Source: Telluria antibiotica (GTDB lineage: Bacteria; Pseudomonadota; Gammaproteobacteria; Burkholderiales; Burkholderiaceae_D). Taken from it: a DNA stretch of 64,000 bases. This document shows, in pieces, positions 8,270 to 17,029 of this stretch; position 1 is the first letter of the stretch, and each line of letters opens with the position of its first letter. A model generated the notes under the pieces. That model was not told where the DNA came from and made no database searches. It saw only the letters and a list, made by a program, of their open reading frames with translations. The position numbers and the translations under genes are program-made. Location of the stretch: the NCBI RefSeq assembly GCF_011682055.1, contig NZ_JAAQOM010000005.1:124001-188000 (forward strand). Reading direction: 5' to 3'.

Positions 8270-9340
8270 CAAGCGGGCTCGGCGCCGGCCGACGCTCCGA
8301 CGGTCGGCGCGGCCGGGCATGCGCGGCCGCCGGAGCCACCGTCGCGCGCGGGCCGAGGCCGAACAAGGGCGCAGCACCGGCATGCGGCGCACGATCTCGA
8401 AGCCAGTGAAGCCGCCCACCGTCACGAGCACGACGGGGAGCGCGGCTTCGAGGCCCGGCGCGCGATCCGAGGGCTTGAGCGCATGGGCCAGCACGACGAT
8501 CAGCGTCTAATGCAGGATGTAGACGGCGAGGATGGCCCCGGTCAGGTAGCGCCGGGCGGGGCCGTCGCGGTCCAGGTGCAGGGGGGCGAAGCCGCAGGCC
8601 GCCAGGGCAGCGGCCGGGATCGTTGGCCGTATCGCCAAGGGCATGCGTTTGCATGCATCGACGAACCTGACCAAGGGCGCGCTGGCCCTGGCGCGGCTGC
8701 AGGCACGCATCGCGCGCGTGCGCCGCGACTTCACGCACAAGCTCACGACGCGCCTCTGCCGCGAGAACCAAACGGTGGTGATCGAGGATCTGAACGTGCG
8801 CGGCATGCTGGCCAATGCGCGCCTGGCGCGCGCGATCGCCGACGTCGGGTTGTACGAATTGCGCCGCCAGCTGCAGTACAAGGCCGCTCGCTACGGCACG
8901 CACATCGTGCTGGCCGAGCGCTGGTACCCGTCCAGCAAACTGTGTTCGGGCTGCGGTATCCGCAACGGGGTGCTGGCGCTGGGCGAGCGCACCTGGACCT
9001 GCGCCGGCTGCGGCGCGCAGCACGACCGCGACGTGAACGCCGCCATCAACCTGCAACGGCTCGCCACCGGCGCCCCCGCGGCGCGCACGGCGCTGCCGCC
9101 GGTCCCGGGCCGGTGGGAGGCGGGGAAGTGACGCCTGTCAGGCACGAGCACGGTCAGCAGGACGGCTCGGGGCAGGAAGAGAACGCTGTGCACATTTGCA
9201 CCCGTAATCGATAGCGGGAAGAATGCGATGATGCGCACCCAGTCGAGGAAGTGATAGCGCGGCAGCGGTGCCGCAGCGGTGAGGCGTGCGTGCGGAGAGT
9301 GGTCATGGCGGGCGTCCGTGGTTGATCGATGACGGAACAA
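8270..9340 (-). pseudogene. Acyltransferase-3 family gene, broken by a TnpB-element insertion and point mutations
   Basis: Two pieces of one minus-strand acyltransferase gene flank an IS fragment. The 5' piece (about 9340-9215) encodes PRYHFLDWVRIIAFF, the usual first membrane helix of this family. The 3' piece (about 8640-8270) encodes LAACGFAPLHLDRDGPARRYL, then AVYILH. It then meets an in-frame TAG at 8507-8509 where a CAG (Gln) would continue into TLIVVLAHALK. After FEIVRRMPVLR the frame shifts before PLFGLGPRA. Most of the central membrane domain is deleted. The insertion, nonsense codon and frameshift together make this a clear pseudogene. Family members acylate periplasmic glucans or other polymers. 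Confidence 0.75.
8643..9210 (+). mobile_element. tnpB: IS200/IS605-type TnpB (OrfB) 3' fragment
   Basis: The frame from 8643 encodes the C-terminal third of a TnpB protein. It has TVVIEDLNVRGMLAN, LARAIADVGLYELRRQLQYKA, a zinc ribbon (CSGCGIRNG...CAGCGAQHDRD) and the final catalytic Asp in HDRDVNAAINL. The N-terminal half with the first catalytic Asp is absent. Near 9115 the frame shifts: the ORF ends at 9131, but the family-like tail (VTPVRHEHGQQDGSGQEEN) continues in the next frame to about 9214. The fragment lies inside the acyltransferase pseudogene. A short GTGC-GCAC hairpin at about 9187-9201 may mark the right end. No TnpA is present, so the element is dead. A guide RNA (omega RNA) would lie at this 3' end, but none is demonstrated. 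Confidence 0.75.
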
Positions 9341-9473
9341 CGCCAGACTAGGACCGGCCCCGCGCCCGCGCGAGCGGAGTGGGGCGAGCCGGACGGTCGT
9401 GGCCGGAGGCCGTTGACACGCCTACGTAATAATTGCTTCGTAGAATTATTTCGTTCCCGTCCGCAGGTCCGCC

Positions 9474-10013
9474 ATGTCCCTCGAATCCGCCAGCCGCACC
9501 GCCGCGTTGCACGACGTCGTGTATGCCAAGACTGCGAAAGGCCGCAGCGAAGTCGCGTCGCGCGGCATGGGCCTGAACGGCCGCCAGCGCACGGTCCTCA
9601 TCCTCCTCGACGGCCACAAGCCGTGTGGCGCGCTGGCGCCGCTGATGCCGGCGGGGCAGGTAGCGGACATCGTCGGGCAATTGCTGGTGCTGGACTTGAT
9701 CGAGCCCCGTGCGGCGGATGGCGGCATTCCCGCGCCGCAGCCGCAGACGGCGCCAGCGACGCCGCCCGGCGAGCACGACGCGCACGTCGCCCAAGTCAAG
9801 CGCTACATGGTGCAAACGGCGCAAGCCCACCTGGGCCTCCTCGCCGCGGAGGTCGTCGCGCGGATCGAGCGCACGAACGATGCGGACCAGTTGCGGGCCG
9901 TCGTCGGCTACTGGCACATGGCGCTGCAAGATGCAAAGGATGGCCGCGCGACGGCTGGCGCACACCTGGAGCACGTGCGCGCGGCCTTGCGCGACGCGGG
10001 TGTCGCGGCCTGA
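9474..10013 (+). CDS. Hypothetical protein, two-part, helix-rich
   Basis: 179 residues, no family recognised with confidence. Residues about 30-75 (GMGLNGRQRTVLILLDGHKP, then VADIVGQLLVLDLIEP) look like a winged-helix fold. A Pro/Ala linker is followed by an alpha-helical C-terminal part (VKRYMVQTAQAHLGLLAAEV, LRAVVGYWHMALQDAKDG). There is no signal peptide or membrane segment, so it is probably cytosolic and possibly a regulator (weak inference). The 60 bases upstream are AT-rich for this genome and contain TTGACA at 9413 and a degenerate repeat (TACGTAATAATT / TTCGTAGAATTATT). They probably hold its promoter. Coding bias looks native. Confidence 0.7.
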   Translation: MSLESASRTAALHDVVYAKTAKGRSEVASRGMGLNGRQRTVLILLDGHKPCGALAPLMPAGQVADIVGQLLVLDLIEPRAADGGIPAPQPQTAPATPPGEHDAHVAQVKRYMVQTAQAHLGLLAAEVVARIERTNDADQLRAVVGYWHMALQDAKDGRATAGAHLEHVRAALRDAGVAA

Positions 10014-10098
10014 GCCGGCGGGCTTGCCGCGCGCGCAGGCCGTCCCGTACACTGCGCATCCCGTACAACCGCCGACTCAACCGTTCCCCGTCACGACC

Positions 10099-10761
10099 AT
10101 GAATCCCCATGCCTTCCCGCCGTCCGAAATCGACGGCGTCTACCGCGCCATCCGCACGCGGCGCGACATGCGCCATTTCCTGTCGACGCCGCTCGAGCCT
10201 GGCCAGCTGGAACGGTTCGTCACGGCGGCGCACCAGGCGCCCAGCGTGGGGCTCATGCAGCCCTGGCGGTTCATCCGGATCGCCGACCGCGACCTGCGCC
10301 GCCGTATCCACGCAGGCGTCGAGGAGGAGCGCGTGCGCACCGCGAACGCGCTCGGCCAACGCTCGGCGGACTTCATGCGCCTGAAGGTCGAGGGCATCCT
10401 CGAGTGTGCGGAAGTGGTCGTCGTCGCGCTGATGGACAAGCGCGAGCCGTACGTGTTCGGGCGGCGCACGATGCCGCACATGGACCTGGCGTCGGCATCG
10501 TGCGCGATCCAGAACTTCTGGCTCGCGGCGCGTGCCGAAGGCATCGGGGTGGGGTGGGTGTCGCTGTTCGATCCCGAGCGCATCCGCGCGCTGTGCAAGA
10601 TGCCCGACGGCAGCGAGCCCATCGCGGTGTTGTGCGTGGGGCACGTGGCCGAGTTCTATCCCGCGCCCATGCTCGAGGCGGAAGGCTGGGACAAGCGCCA
10701 CCCGGTATCGGCCATGATGTATGTCGACACGTGGGAGACGCCTGCCGCAGCGGATGGCTGA
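10099..10761 (+). CDS. bluB: 5,6-dimethylbenzimidazole synthase (BluB)
   Basis: 220 residues. The start at 10099 (MNPHAFPPSEIDGVYRAI) is where family similarity begins. It is a nitroreductase-fold flavoprotein with the BluB features: RRDMRHF near the N-terminus, HQAPSVGLMQPWRFI, the catalytic-loop region (RTMPHMDLASASCAIQNFWLAARAEGIGVGWVSLFDP) and the end EAEGWDKRHPVSAMMYVDTW. BluB uses oxygen to fragment reduced FMN into dimethylbenzimidazole, the lower ligand of vitamin B12. No other cobalamin genes or B12 riboswitch are adjacent, so the gene is an orphan here. It ends three bases before the convergent DUF5666 gene. Confidence 0.92.
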   Translation: MNPHAFPPSEIDGVYRAIRTRRDMRHFLSTPLEPGQLERFVTAAHQAPSVGLMQPWRFIRIADRDLRRRIHAGVEEERVRTANALGQRSADFMRLKVEGILECAEVVVVALMDKREPYVFGRRTMPHMDLASASCAIQNFWLAARAEGIGVGWVSLFDPERIRALCKMPDGSEPIAVLCVGHVAEFYPAPMLEAEGWDKRHPVSAMMYVDTWETPAAADG

Positions 10762-10764
10762 ACG

Positions 10765-12252
10765 TCAGTCGTGCTGGCCGACGATCTTGATGGCGTGCAG
10801 CACACCGCCGCTGTTCGTGCCTTGGACTTCCAGCTTCTTGCCGGCGAGCGCGTCGGCGGTGGCGTCGCGGAACAGCGTCACATCGCTCCACTGGACGTTG
10901 AGCGTTTCCTTCTCCGTCGTCAAGGCGAAGGTTTTCGCCGTCGTGTCGACCTTGCTCGCGGTGCCGACGCGCGCCAGGATCGCGTGCGCGTCACCCGCTT
11001 TTTCGCACGTGATGGCGCTCGCCTTGACCTGGCCGGTTGCACTCAGCACGCCCGTCACCTCGACCTGCAAGGTGTTCGCGAGCTGGGCGGTGCCGCAGGT
11101 CGCGGCATCGAGCGTCAGGCCCGTCGCATCGACCTGCACGTCGCGCACGGTGAAGCTCGCCGCCGACACGAAGTTGGCCACGCTGCCGTGCAGCTCGACC
11201 TGCTTGTCCTTGCTCTGCTCGGCGCCGCGCAGCACGACGGTCGTGGCCTTCAGCGTGCCGTCGGTGCCGTACGAACCTTTCACCACGACATAGCCATTGA
11301 CCTTCAGGTCCGCAAACGACTTGCCGGCCTGGTCGTACGTGGCGCTGGACAGGTCGACCTTGACGCCGTTGATGGTGATAGTCTTCGCGCCCGCGTCGAC
11401 TGCCGAGATGGCGCCGCCCAGCTCGGAATCCTTCGCACCGGCTTCCGCCTTGTGGTCGCGCACCTTGACGACGGTCGCCTTCACCGCGGTGCCGGCGGCC
11501 ACCGTGCCGAGCGGAATGGCCAGGTGCACGCCGACGCCGTTCGCGAGCGTGGCGCCGGCCGGCAGCACCTTGGCCGTGCCGTAATCGACGAGCAGGCTGC
11601 CGACCTGGAACGTGTGGGCCGACGTCGACAGATTGGCCACGAGGCCGTCGACGTGGTCCGCGGTGTCGGCCGTCGCGCCCGCCTTTTCGATGCGCGTGGC
11701 CTGCACCGTCGCCTTGCCCGTTGCATCCGTCTTCGCGATGCCATGCACCTCGATGCGGTCGCCCACTTGTACGGCCGACAGCGATGCATAGCCTTCGAGG
11801 ATCGTCACGGGGCCCGCCGTTGCGTCCGTGTTCACGGCGACCGTCTGGCCGGCCACGGTCAGCGTGCCGGCCGTCGTATCGACCGCGGACACGGCGCCTT
11901 CGACTTCGGCGACGACGCGCACCAGCGTCGCGACGAGTTGGCCGTCATGCTGGACCTCGACGTGCTGGCCCAGTTTCAATTCCACGTGCTGCACGGTGCC
12001 GTCGTCCAGTTCCTTGCCGGCAGCGACGGTGGAATCGTCGATGCGCACGCCGTCCACGATCACGCTGCCGAAGCCCGTCACCGTGCCGGCGACCGTCGAG
12101 ACGCCGGCCGTGACCGGCGCCGGCGTCGGTGCCGTGGCGACCGGTGTGGACGTCGCGCTGCTGCCCCCTCCGCCGCCGCCACAGGCAGAGAGGACGGCGG
12201 CGGCCATGGCCGCGAGGACGAGGTAAGAGGGAATATGGGACCGCTTCAGCAT
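10765..12252 (-). CDS. DUF5666 domain lipoprotein
   Basis: 495 residues with a lipoprotein signal peptide (YLVLAAMAAAVLSACGGGGGG; lipobox LSAC), so the mature protein is lipid-anchored in the envelope. After a Thr/Pro-rich linker there are several DUF5666 (OB-like beta-barrel) repeats. Each shows the pattern GTVTGFGSVIVDGVRID, then VKLGQHVEVxG or VGDRIEVHG (for example LSAVQVGDRIEVHGIA and EGAVSAVDTTAGTLTVAGQT). Function is unknown for the family; such proteins are common in Burkholderiales. There is no clear operon partner, since it is convergent with bluB and divergent from the SMP-30-like gene. Confidence 0.88.
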   Translation of the reverse strand: MLKRSHIPSYLVLAAMAAAVLSACGGGGGGSSATSTPVATAPTPAPVTAGVSTVAGTVTGFGSVIVDGVRIDDSTVAAGKELDDGTVQHVELKLGQHVEVQHDGQLVATLVRVVAEVEGAVSAVDTTAGTLTVAGQTVAVNTDATAGPVTILEGYASLSAVQVGDRIEVHGIAKTDATGKATVQATRIEKAGATADTADHVDGLVANLSTSAHTFQVGSLLVDYGTAKVLPAGATLANGVGVHLAIPLGTVAAGTAVKATVVKVRDHKAEAGAKDSELGGAISAVDAGAKTITINGVKVDLSSATYDQAGKSFADLKVNGYVVVKGSYGTDGTLKATTVVLRGAEQSKDKQVELHGSVANFVSAASFTVRDVQVDATGLTLDAATCGTAQLANTLQVEVTGVLSATGQVKASAITCEKAGDAHAILARVGTASKVDTTAKTFALTTEKETLNVQWSDVTLFRDATADALAGKKLEVQGTNSGGVLHAIKIVGQHD

Positions 12253-12334
12253 GGAATGTCTCCTGTGGGTATCGAGAATCGAACTCGACTATAAACATTT
12301 CTGTACGGCAATAACATTACGGCCGATTCATGCG

Positions 12335-12362
12335 TTGTATGTATGCCACATTGCGCTACAAT
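12335..12362 (+). promoter_or_regulatory. Predicted sigma-70 promoter of the SMP-30-like gene
   Basis: TTGTAT at 12335-12340 and TACAAT at 12357-12362 are separated by 16 bases, in an AT-richer stretch 33 bases before the ATG at 12396. It reads away from the DUF5666 gene. The prediction rests on consensus matching only. Confidence 0.42.
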
Positions 12363-12395
12363 CAATTTCTCCAACCATCGAACGAAAGACCTCGC

Positions 12396-13331
12396 ATGCC
12401 CAACCCAGTCCGCCGTCTCCGCATCGTCACCCTGCTCGCGCTGTTGCACGGGGCCGCCGTCCACGCGGCACCCGCCTGCGGCCCGGCCCCGTCCGGCGAG
12501 CTGCGCGCGGAGCGCGTCGCGGCAGTGCAACCGTCGCGCAGCGAGTCCGGTTTGTACGAGGGGCCCGTGTGGATCAAGGATGCGCTGTATTTTTCCGATT
12601 TCAGCCTCGTGCCCGGCTACCCGTCGCGCGTCCGCAAGCTGGATCTGGACGGCCGCGTGACGACGGTCATCGAGGACAGCGGCAGCAATGGTCTCGCCGT
12701 CGACGCGCACGGCGACCTCGTCGCGGCCACGCACAAGTACAAGGCCCTGTCGCGCTATGCGCTCGCGGACGGCCAGCGCGCCACGCTCGCAGGCACGTAC
12801 CACGGCGCCGTGTTCAATTCGCCGAACGACGTCGCCATCGCCAAGGACGGGACGATGTATTTCACGGATCCGGATTTCCAGAAGACGGCGGCGCCCGGCG
12901 GCCAGCCCGTCACGGGCGTGTACCGCGTGGGCACGGACGGGACGGTGACCCTCGTCGACGGCAGCCGGCCGAATCCGAACGGCGTCTCGCTGTCGCCGGC
13001 CGGCGACGTGCTGTACGTGAACGCGGGCGACGGCATGTTGCGCGCCTACCCGATCGTCGATGGCGTGCCGGGGGCAGGGAAGGACATCGTGCGCGGGCTG
13101 GAGATCCCGGACGGCATGGCCGTCGATTGCCACGGCAATCTCTACGTGGCCGAGCACACGGCCAGGCGCGTGCGCGTGTTCACGCCGCAGGGCAGGGAGC
13201 TGGCGACGATCCGCACGGACGCCAACGTCACGAACGCCGCGTTCGGCGGCGCGGACGGCACGACGCTGTACCTGACGGGCGCCGGCGCCATCTGGCAGGT
13301 CCGGCTCGGCGTCACGGGATCGCCTTACTGA
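12396..13331 (+). CDS. SMP-30/gluconolactonase-like beta-propeller protein, exported
   Basis: 311 residues from the ATG at 12396, which opens a signal peptide (MPNPVRRLRIVTLLALLHGA, cleaved after HAA). The mature protein has the repeats of a six-bladed SMP-30/LRE propeller: YEGPVWIKDALYFSDFS, SNGLAVDAHGDLVAATHK, FNSPNDVAIAKDGTMYFTDP, NPNGVSLSPAGDVLYVN, PDGMAVDCHGNLYVAEH. The Glu in EGPVW and the Asn and Asp residues in SPNDV and PDGM are the usual divalent-metal ligands. Members hydrolyse sugar lactones or related esters. Export suggests a periplasmic role in sugar oxidation, perhaps alongside the adjacent Gfo/Idh/MocA oxidoreductase (inference). It ends one base before that convergent gene. 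Confidence 0.88.
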   Translation: MPNPVRRLRIVTLLALLHGAAVHAAPACGPAPSGELRAERVAAVQPSRSESGLYEGPVWIKDALYFSDFSLVPGYPSRVRKLDLDGRVTTVIEDSGSNGLAVDAHGDLVAATHKYKALSRYALADGQRATLAGTYHGAVFNSPNDVAIAKDGTMYFTDPDFQKTAAPGGQPVTGVYRVGTDGTVTLVDGSRPNPNGVSLSPAGDVLYVNAGDGMLRAYPIVDGVPGAGKDIVRGLEIPDGMAVDCHGNLYVAEHTARRVRVFTPQGRELATIRTDANVTNAAFGGADGTTLYLTGAGAIWQVRLGVTGSPY

Positions 13332-13332
13332 A

Positions 13333-14442
13333 TCAGGCCTTGAGCACGACGCGCTTTTTTTCGCGCGCCGAGCGGTAGATCCCCTCGATGATGCTCAGGT
13401 CGCGCAAGCCTTCCTCGCCGCCGACGATCGGTTCGCGGTCGTGCAGCACGCATTGCGCCATGTGATCGAGCTGGCCCGCCCATTGCGTGGCGCCGGGGCC
13501 GGGCGGCGGCGTGACTTCCTTCTCGCGGCCATTGCCGATCCACATCCGGTTGCCGTAGTAGCCGGTCGCCGGTTCCATCTCGATGCGGCCCTTGTCGCCC
13601 ATCAGCAGGATGTGGTTCTGGTTGGCGCTGTACATCGACATGCACGAGCCGATCACGCCGGACGGGAATTCCAGCTGGAAGCCGATCCTGTCCTCCACTT
13701 CGCGAAAGCGCGGATCGTTGCGGTCCGTCGTTTCCTGGGCGTACACGGCGACCGGCTCCTCGCCCGTCATGTAGCGGGCCGCGTTGAGGGCGTAGATGCC
13801 GATGTCCATCATCGACCCGCCGCCCGCCAATGCCTTCTTCAGGCGCCAGGCATTCGGATCGTTGAACGTGAACCCGTGCTCGGAGCGGAAGTAGCGCAGC
13901 TTGCCGATCGCGCCCGCGCGCGCGAGGCGGACGGCTTCCAGGTTGTACGGCTCGAAGTGGCAGCGGTAGCCGATCATGAGCTTCTTGCCGGCCTGGCGGC
14001 AGGCGGCGATCATCGCCTCGCACTCGGCCGACGACACGGCCATCGGCTTTTCGCACAGCACGTGCTTGCCGGCCTTGGCGGCGCGGATCGTGTACTCGGC
14101 GTGCATAGCTACGGGCAGGCAGACGTAGACGATGTCGATGTCAGGGTTGTTGCGGATCTCGTCGTAATTGTCGTAGTGGTAGATGTTCTTGTCCGGGACA
14201 CCGTATTCCTGCGCCACCCGCTTCGCCTTGGCCGCATCGCCGCTGACGAGCGCGACGAGGCGGCTGTTCTTGCAGTTCTTGAATTGCGGGATGATGACGC
14301 CCAGGCCGTACGAGCCCAGGCCCACGATCGCATACCCCAGCTTGCGGTCCGGCGGGGCCGCCCATGCCAGGTCGCCCATCGCACCCGCCGCCAGCGCACC
14401 GCCGGCGGCGAGAACCACGCCACGCCGATTCTTGTTGAACAT
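13333..14442 (-). CDS. Gfo/Idh/MocA-family oxidoreductase, probably exported (glucose-fructose oxidoreductase-like)
   Basis: 369 residues from the ATG at 14442 (AAGGAG six bases upstream; a GTG sits one codon before it). The N-terminus MFNKNRRGVVLAAGGALAAG is a probable Tat signal ending near LAWAA, as in glucose-fructose oxidoreductase, which is exported with NADP bound. The Rossmann domain follows (YAIVGLGSYGLGVIIPQF), then the family signature CEKPMA with the catalytic Lys. The C-terminal half carries GGGSMMDIGIYALNAARYM. It probably oxidises or reduces a sugar. Two LacI-type palindromes upstream (14494 and 14550) suggest sugar-responsive control. Confidence 0.9.
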   Translation of the reverse strand: MFNKNRRGVVLAAGGALAAGAMGDLAWAAPPDRKLGYAIVGLGSYGLGVIIPQFKNCKNSRLVALVSGDAAKAKRVAQEYGVPDKNIYHYDNYDEIRNNPDIDIVYVCLPVAMHAEYTIRAAKAGKHVLCEKPMAVSSAECEAMIAACRQAGKKLMIGYRCHFEPYNLEAVRLARAGAIGKLRYFRSEHGFTFNDPNAWRLKKALAGGGSMMDIGIYALNAARYMTGEEPVAVYAQETTDRNDPRFREVEDRIGFQLEFPSGVIGSCMSMYSANQNHILLMGDKGRIEMEPATGYYGNRMWIGNGREKEVTPPPGPGATQWAGQLDHMAQCVLHDREPIVGGEEGLRDLSIIEGIYRSAREKKRVVLKA

Positions 14443-14493
14443 CACGTCTCCTTCTTGTTGTTTGGTCTGGAACAGTCCGCCGCGGGCTGGAAA

Positions 14494-14563
14494 TGTTAGC
14501 GCTCACGGTAGCGTTGGCATTGTAGTACGAAACCGCCTTCCCGCAGGCATGGTTAGCGCCAAT
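14494..14563. promoter_or_regulatory. LacI-family-like operator pair upstream of the oxidoreductase gene
   Basis: TGTTAGCGCTCACG (14494-14507) is centred on the perfect palindrome AGCGCT. GGTTAGCGCCAATC (about 14551-14564) matches its own reverse complement at 10 of 14 positions. A third related sequence, CGGTAGCGTTGGCA, lies between them at 14505. Palindromes with a central CG and this style are typical of LacI/GalR-family regulators. They lie 50-120 bases upstream of the oxidoreductase start and before the divergent S53 peptidase gene. No LacI-type regulator gene is in the window. Confidence 0.4.
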
Positions 14564-14694
14564 CAATAGGCGCGTCGACGGGGCGCGCACACTGATAGAT
14601 GGTGAGCGGCAAGCGCGGTGCCGTCGCCGTTCGACATCCGTATTGACGAACCCCGGTCCGGTTCGACGCCGGCCATCTTCCAGTGAGGTGAATC

Positions 14695-16305
14695 ATGGTC
14701 AAACTCCAGGGCAGCGTGCCCCCCCTAAGTGCCGACATGCGGTCGCTCGGACCGGCGCCGGCCGACGAACGCTTCGACGTCACCGTTCTCGTGCGCCGCC
14801 GCGCGTCGCTGTCGGCCGATCTGCTGGCGCCCCATGCGCAGGGCGGCGGCCGCAGCTACCTCACGCGCGCCGAGTTCGCCGCGCGCCACGGCGCCAGCGA
14901 TGCCGACCTCGACGCCGTCGCCGCGTTCGCGCAGCGGTCCGGCTTCGTCGTCGTCGAACGCCGGCCTGCCGCACGCAGCATCGTGCTGTCCGGTACGGCG
15001 GGCCAGATGGCGGCCGCGTTCGGCACGGCGATCGAGCGGGTCGAGCACAGCGCCGGCATCTCGCGCCGCCGCACGGCGCCCGTGCACGTGCCGCCCGAGC
15101 TGGACGGCATCGTCGAAGGCGTGTTCGGCATCGAGGACGTGCCCATCGCGCGGCCGCACTTCAAGTTTTCGCGAGACTCGGCGCAGGCGGCGCTGGTGGC
15201 GTCGATGCCGGCCGGCGCCATGCCGGAAGCGCAGGCGGCGGGCGGCTACACCGGCGTCGACATGGCGCACCTGTACGATTTCCCGCCCGGCCTGGACGGC
15301 AGCGGCCAGTGCATCGCCATCATCGAACTGGGCGGCGGCTACCGCACGACGGACCTGAAGGCGTATTTCAAGAGCCTGGGCATGCAGGCGCCCAGCGTCA
15401 CTGCGGTGTCCGTCGACGGCGGCAAGAACAGCCCGTCGCTGCCGTGGAGCGCGGATGCCGAGGTCATGCTCGACATCGAAGTGGCGGGTGCCGTCGCCCC
15501 GAAGGCGCACATCGCCGTGTACTTCGCGCCGAACAGCGAGCAGGGCTTCGTCGACGCGATCGCCGCCGCCGTCCACGACGACGTGAACAAACCGTCCGTG
15601 ATCTCGATCAGCTGGGGCGCGCCGGAATCGGACTGGACGGAACAGGGCCTCGCCGCGATGGACGGCGCATTCCAGGCCGCCGCGGCGCTGGGCGTGACGG
15701 TGTGCTGCGCGGCGGGCGACGCGGGCGCCGGCGACCAGAACCCGGACAACGGCACGCCCGACGGCCGCGCGCACGCCGACTTCCCCGCGTCGAGCCCGCA
15801 CGTGCTGGGCTGCGGCGGTACGCGCCTGACGGCCACCGGCACGACGATCACCAGCGAGACCGTGTGGAACGACGACCCGACGAGCAGCGCGACGGGCGGC
15901 GGCGTCAGCGACGTGTTCGACCTGCCGTCGTGGCAGGCGGGCGCCGGTGTGTCCGCGTCCGTGAACCCGGGCGGGCGCGTCGGCCGCGGTGTGCCGGACG
16001 TGGCGGGCAACGCATCGCCGGCGACGGGCTACCGCGTGCGCGTCGACTTCATGACGTACACGATCGGCGGCACGAGCGCCGTCGCTCCGCTGTGGGCGGG
16101 CCTTGTCGCGCTGTTGAACCAGAAGCTGGCGCAACCGGTCGGCTGGCTCAACCCGCTGCTGTACGGGCCGCTGGCGGGCAGCGGCGCCATGCGCGACGTC
16201 ACGAGCGGCGACAACGGCGGCTATGCGGCGAAGGCCGGCTGGGATGCGTGCACGGGCTGGGGCGCGCCCGTCGGCACGCGGTTGCTGGCGGCGCTGGAAG
16301 GCTGA
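14695..16305 (+). CDS. S53 (sedolisin/kumamolisin-type) peptidase
   Basis: 536 residues. An N-terminal pro-domain of the Pro-kumamolisin type (about residues 15-170) is followed by the catalytic subtilisin-like fold. The S53 signature Glu/Asp pair is in AEVMLDIEVAG (near residues 256 and 260). The catalytic Ser is in GGTSAVAP (near residue 461). The Ca-binding C-terminus includes DVTSGDNGGYAAKAGWDACTGWG. These are acid-acting endopeptidases activated by self-cleavage of the pro-domain. No signal peptide is visible at this start (MVKLQGSVPPLSADMRSLG), although most relatives are secreted. Either export uses another route or a start further upstream is missed, but a stop-rich region argues against the latter. 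Confidence 0.92.
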   Translation: MVKLQGSVPPLSADMRSLGPAPADERFDVTVLVRRRASLSADLLAPHAQGGGRSYLTRAEFAARHGASDADLDAVAAFAQRSGFVVVERRPAARSIVLSGTAGQMAAAFGTAIERVEHSAGISRRRTAPVHVPPELDGIVEGVFGIEDVPIARPHFKFSRDSAQAALVASMPAGAMPEAQAAGGYTGVDMAHLYDFPPGLDGSGQCIAIIELGGGYRTTDLKAYFKSLGMQAPSVTAVSVDGGKNSPSLPWSADAEVMLDIEVAGAVAPKAHIAVYFAPNSEQGFVDAIAAAVHDDVNKPSVISISWGAPESDWTEQGLAAMDGAFQAAAALGVTVCCAAGDAGAGDQNPDNGTPDGRAHADFPASSPHVLGCGGTRLTATGTTITSETVWNDDPTSSATGGGVSDVFDLPSWQAGAGVSASVNPGGRVGRGVPDVAGNASPATGYRVRVDFMTYTIGGTSAVAPLWAGLVALLNQKLAQPVGWLNPLLYGPLAGSGAMRDVTSGDNGGYAAKAGWDACTGWGAPVGTRLLAALEG

Positions 16306-16308
16306 AGG

Positions 16309-17022
16309 TCACAACCGCGCCAGCACGTCGGCGCGGTACTGGCGGCTGCACGGTACGCGTGCGCCGCCGCGCAGCAGCAGCTCGCCGTCGCCCTTGTCCA
16401 GGGTGACGACCTGCTCGATCCACGGTACGGCCACCGCGGCGCGCCGGTGGCAGCGTACGAAACCGCTGCCGAGCCGGTCGACGAGCCCGGCCAGCGTCTG
16501 GCGCAGCATTGGGCTGCCGGTGGCCGTGTGCAGCACGACGTAGTTGTCGGCCGTCTCGATCCACTGGATGTCCGCGACGCGCACGACGCGCGTGACGCCG
16601 CGTTCGCTTACCAGCAATTGCTCGAGCGGAGCGGGCGGCAGCGCGGCGGCGCGGCCGTCCGGCTGTGTCTCGAGCCGTTTCTTCAGGCGCGCCAGCGCGC
16701 GTGCGAGGCGGGCGCCGTCGTAGGGCTTGAGCAGGTAGTCGATGGCGTCGAAATCGAACGCCTGGGCCGCATAGCGCTCGTACGCCGTGACGAACACGAC
16801 GAGCGGCGCCGGTTCCGGCAGCGACGCGGCCAGTTCGATGCCCGACAGCTCCGGCATCTCGATATCCAGCAGCAGGGCGTCCGGGCGGAAGCTGGCGATG
16901 CGGTCCAGCGCCTCGATGCCGTCGGCCGCTTCCTCCACGGCCGCGACGCCGTCCTGCTGCGCGAGCAGGTGCCGCAGCTTCGCGCGCGCGGGACGCTCGT
17001 CGTCGACGATCAGCAGGCGCAT
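16309..17022 (-). CDS. LytTR-family response regulator
   Basis: 237 residues. The N-terminal receiver domain has the acidic pair VDDE, the phosphoacceptor Asp53 in LLLDIEMPELSG and the conserved Lys in YLLKPY. The C-terminal LytTR DNA-binding domain (about residues 135-237) contains VADIQWIETADNYVVLHTA and GFVRCHRRAAV. It is the partner of the histidine kinase gene immediately upstream (gap of seven bases). LytTR regulators usually control exported polysaccharide, virulence or envelope genes; the targets are not visible. Confidence 0.93.
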   Translation of the reverse strand: MRLLIVDDERPARAKLRHLLAQQDGVAAVEEAADGIEALDRIASFRPDALLLDIEMPELSGIELAASLPEPAPLVVFVTAYERYAAQAFDFDAIDYLLKPYDGARLARALARLKKRLETQPDGRAAALPPAPLEQLLVSERGVTRVVRVADIQWIETADNYVVLHTATGSPMLRQTLAGLVDRLGSGFVRCHRRAAVAVPWIEQVVTLDKGDGELLLRGGARVPCSRQYRADVLARL

Positions 17023-17029
17023 GCAGCCC

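Noticed and set aside
8150..9214. 354-codon plus-strand frame covering the TnpB fragment
   Set aside because: Most of it is out of frame with TnpB and has shadow composition. Only its last ~30 codons resemble the displaced TnpB C-terminus, and that is noted with the TnpB feature.
10014..10098. Possible cobalamin riboswitch upstream of bluB
   Set aside because: The 85-base gap lacks the B12-box-like GCCACTG segment and is too short for the element.
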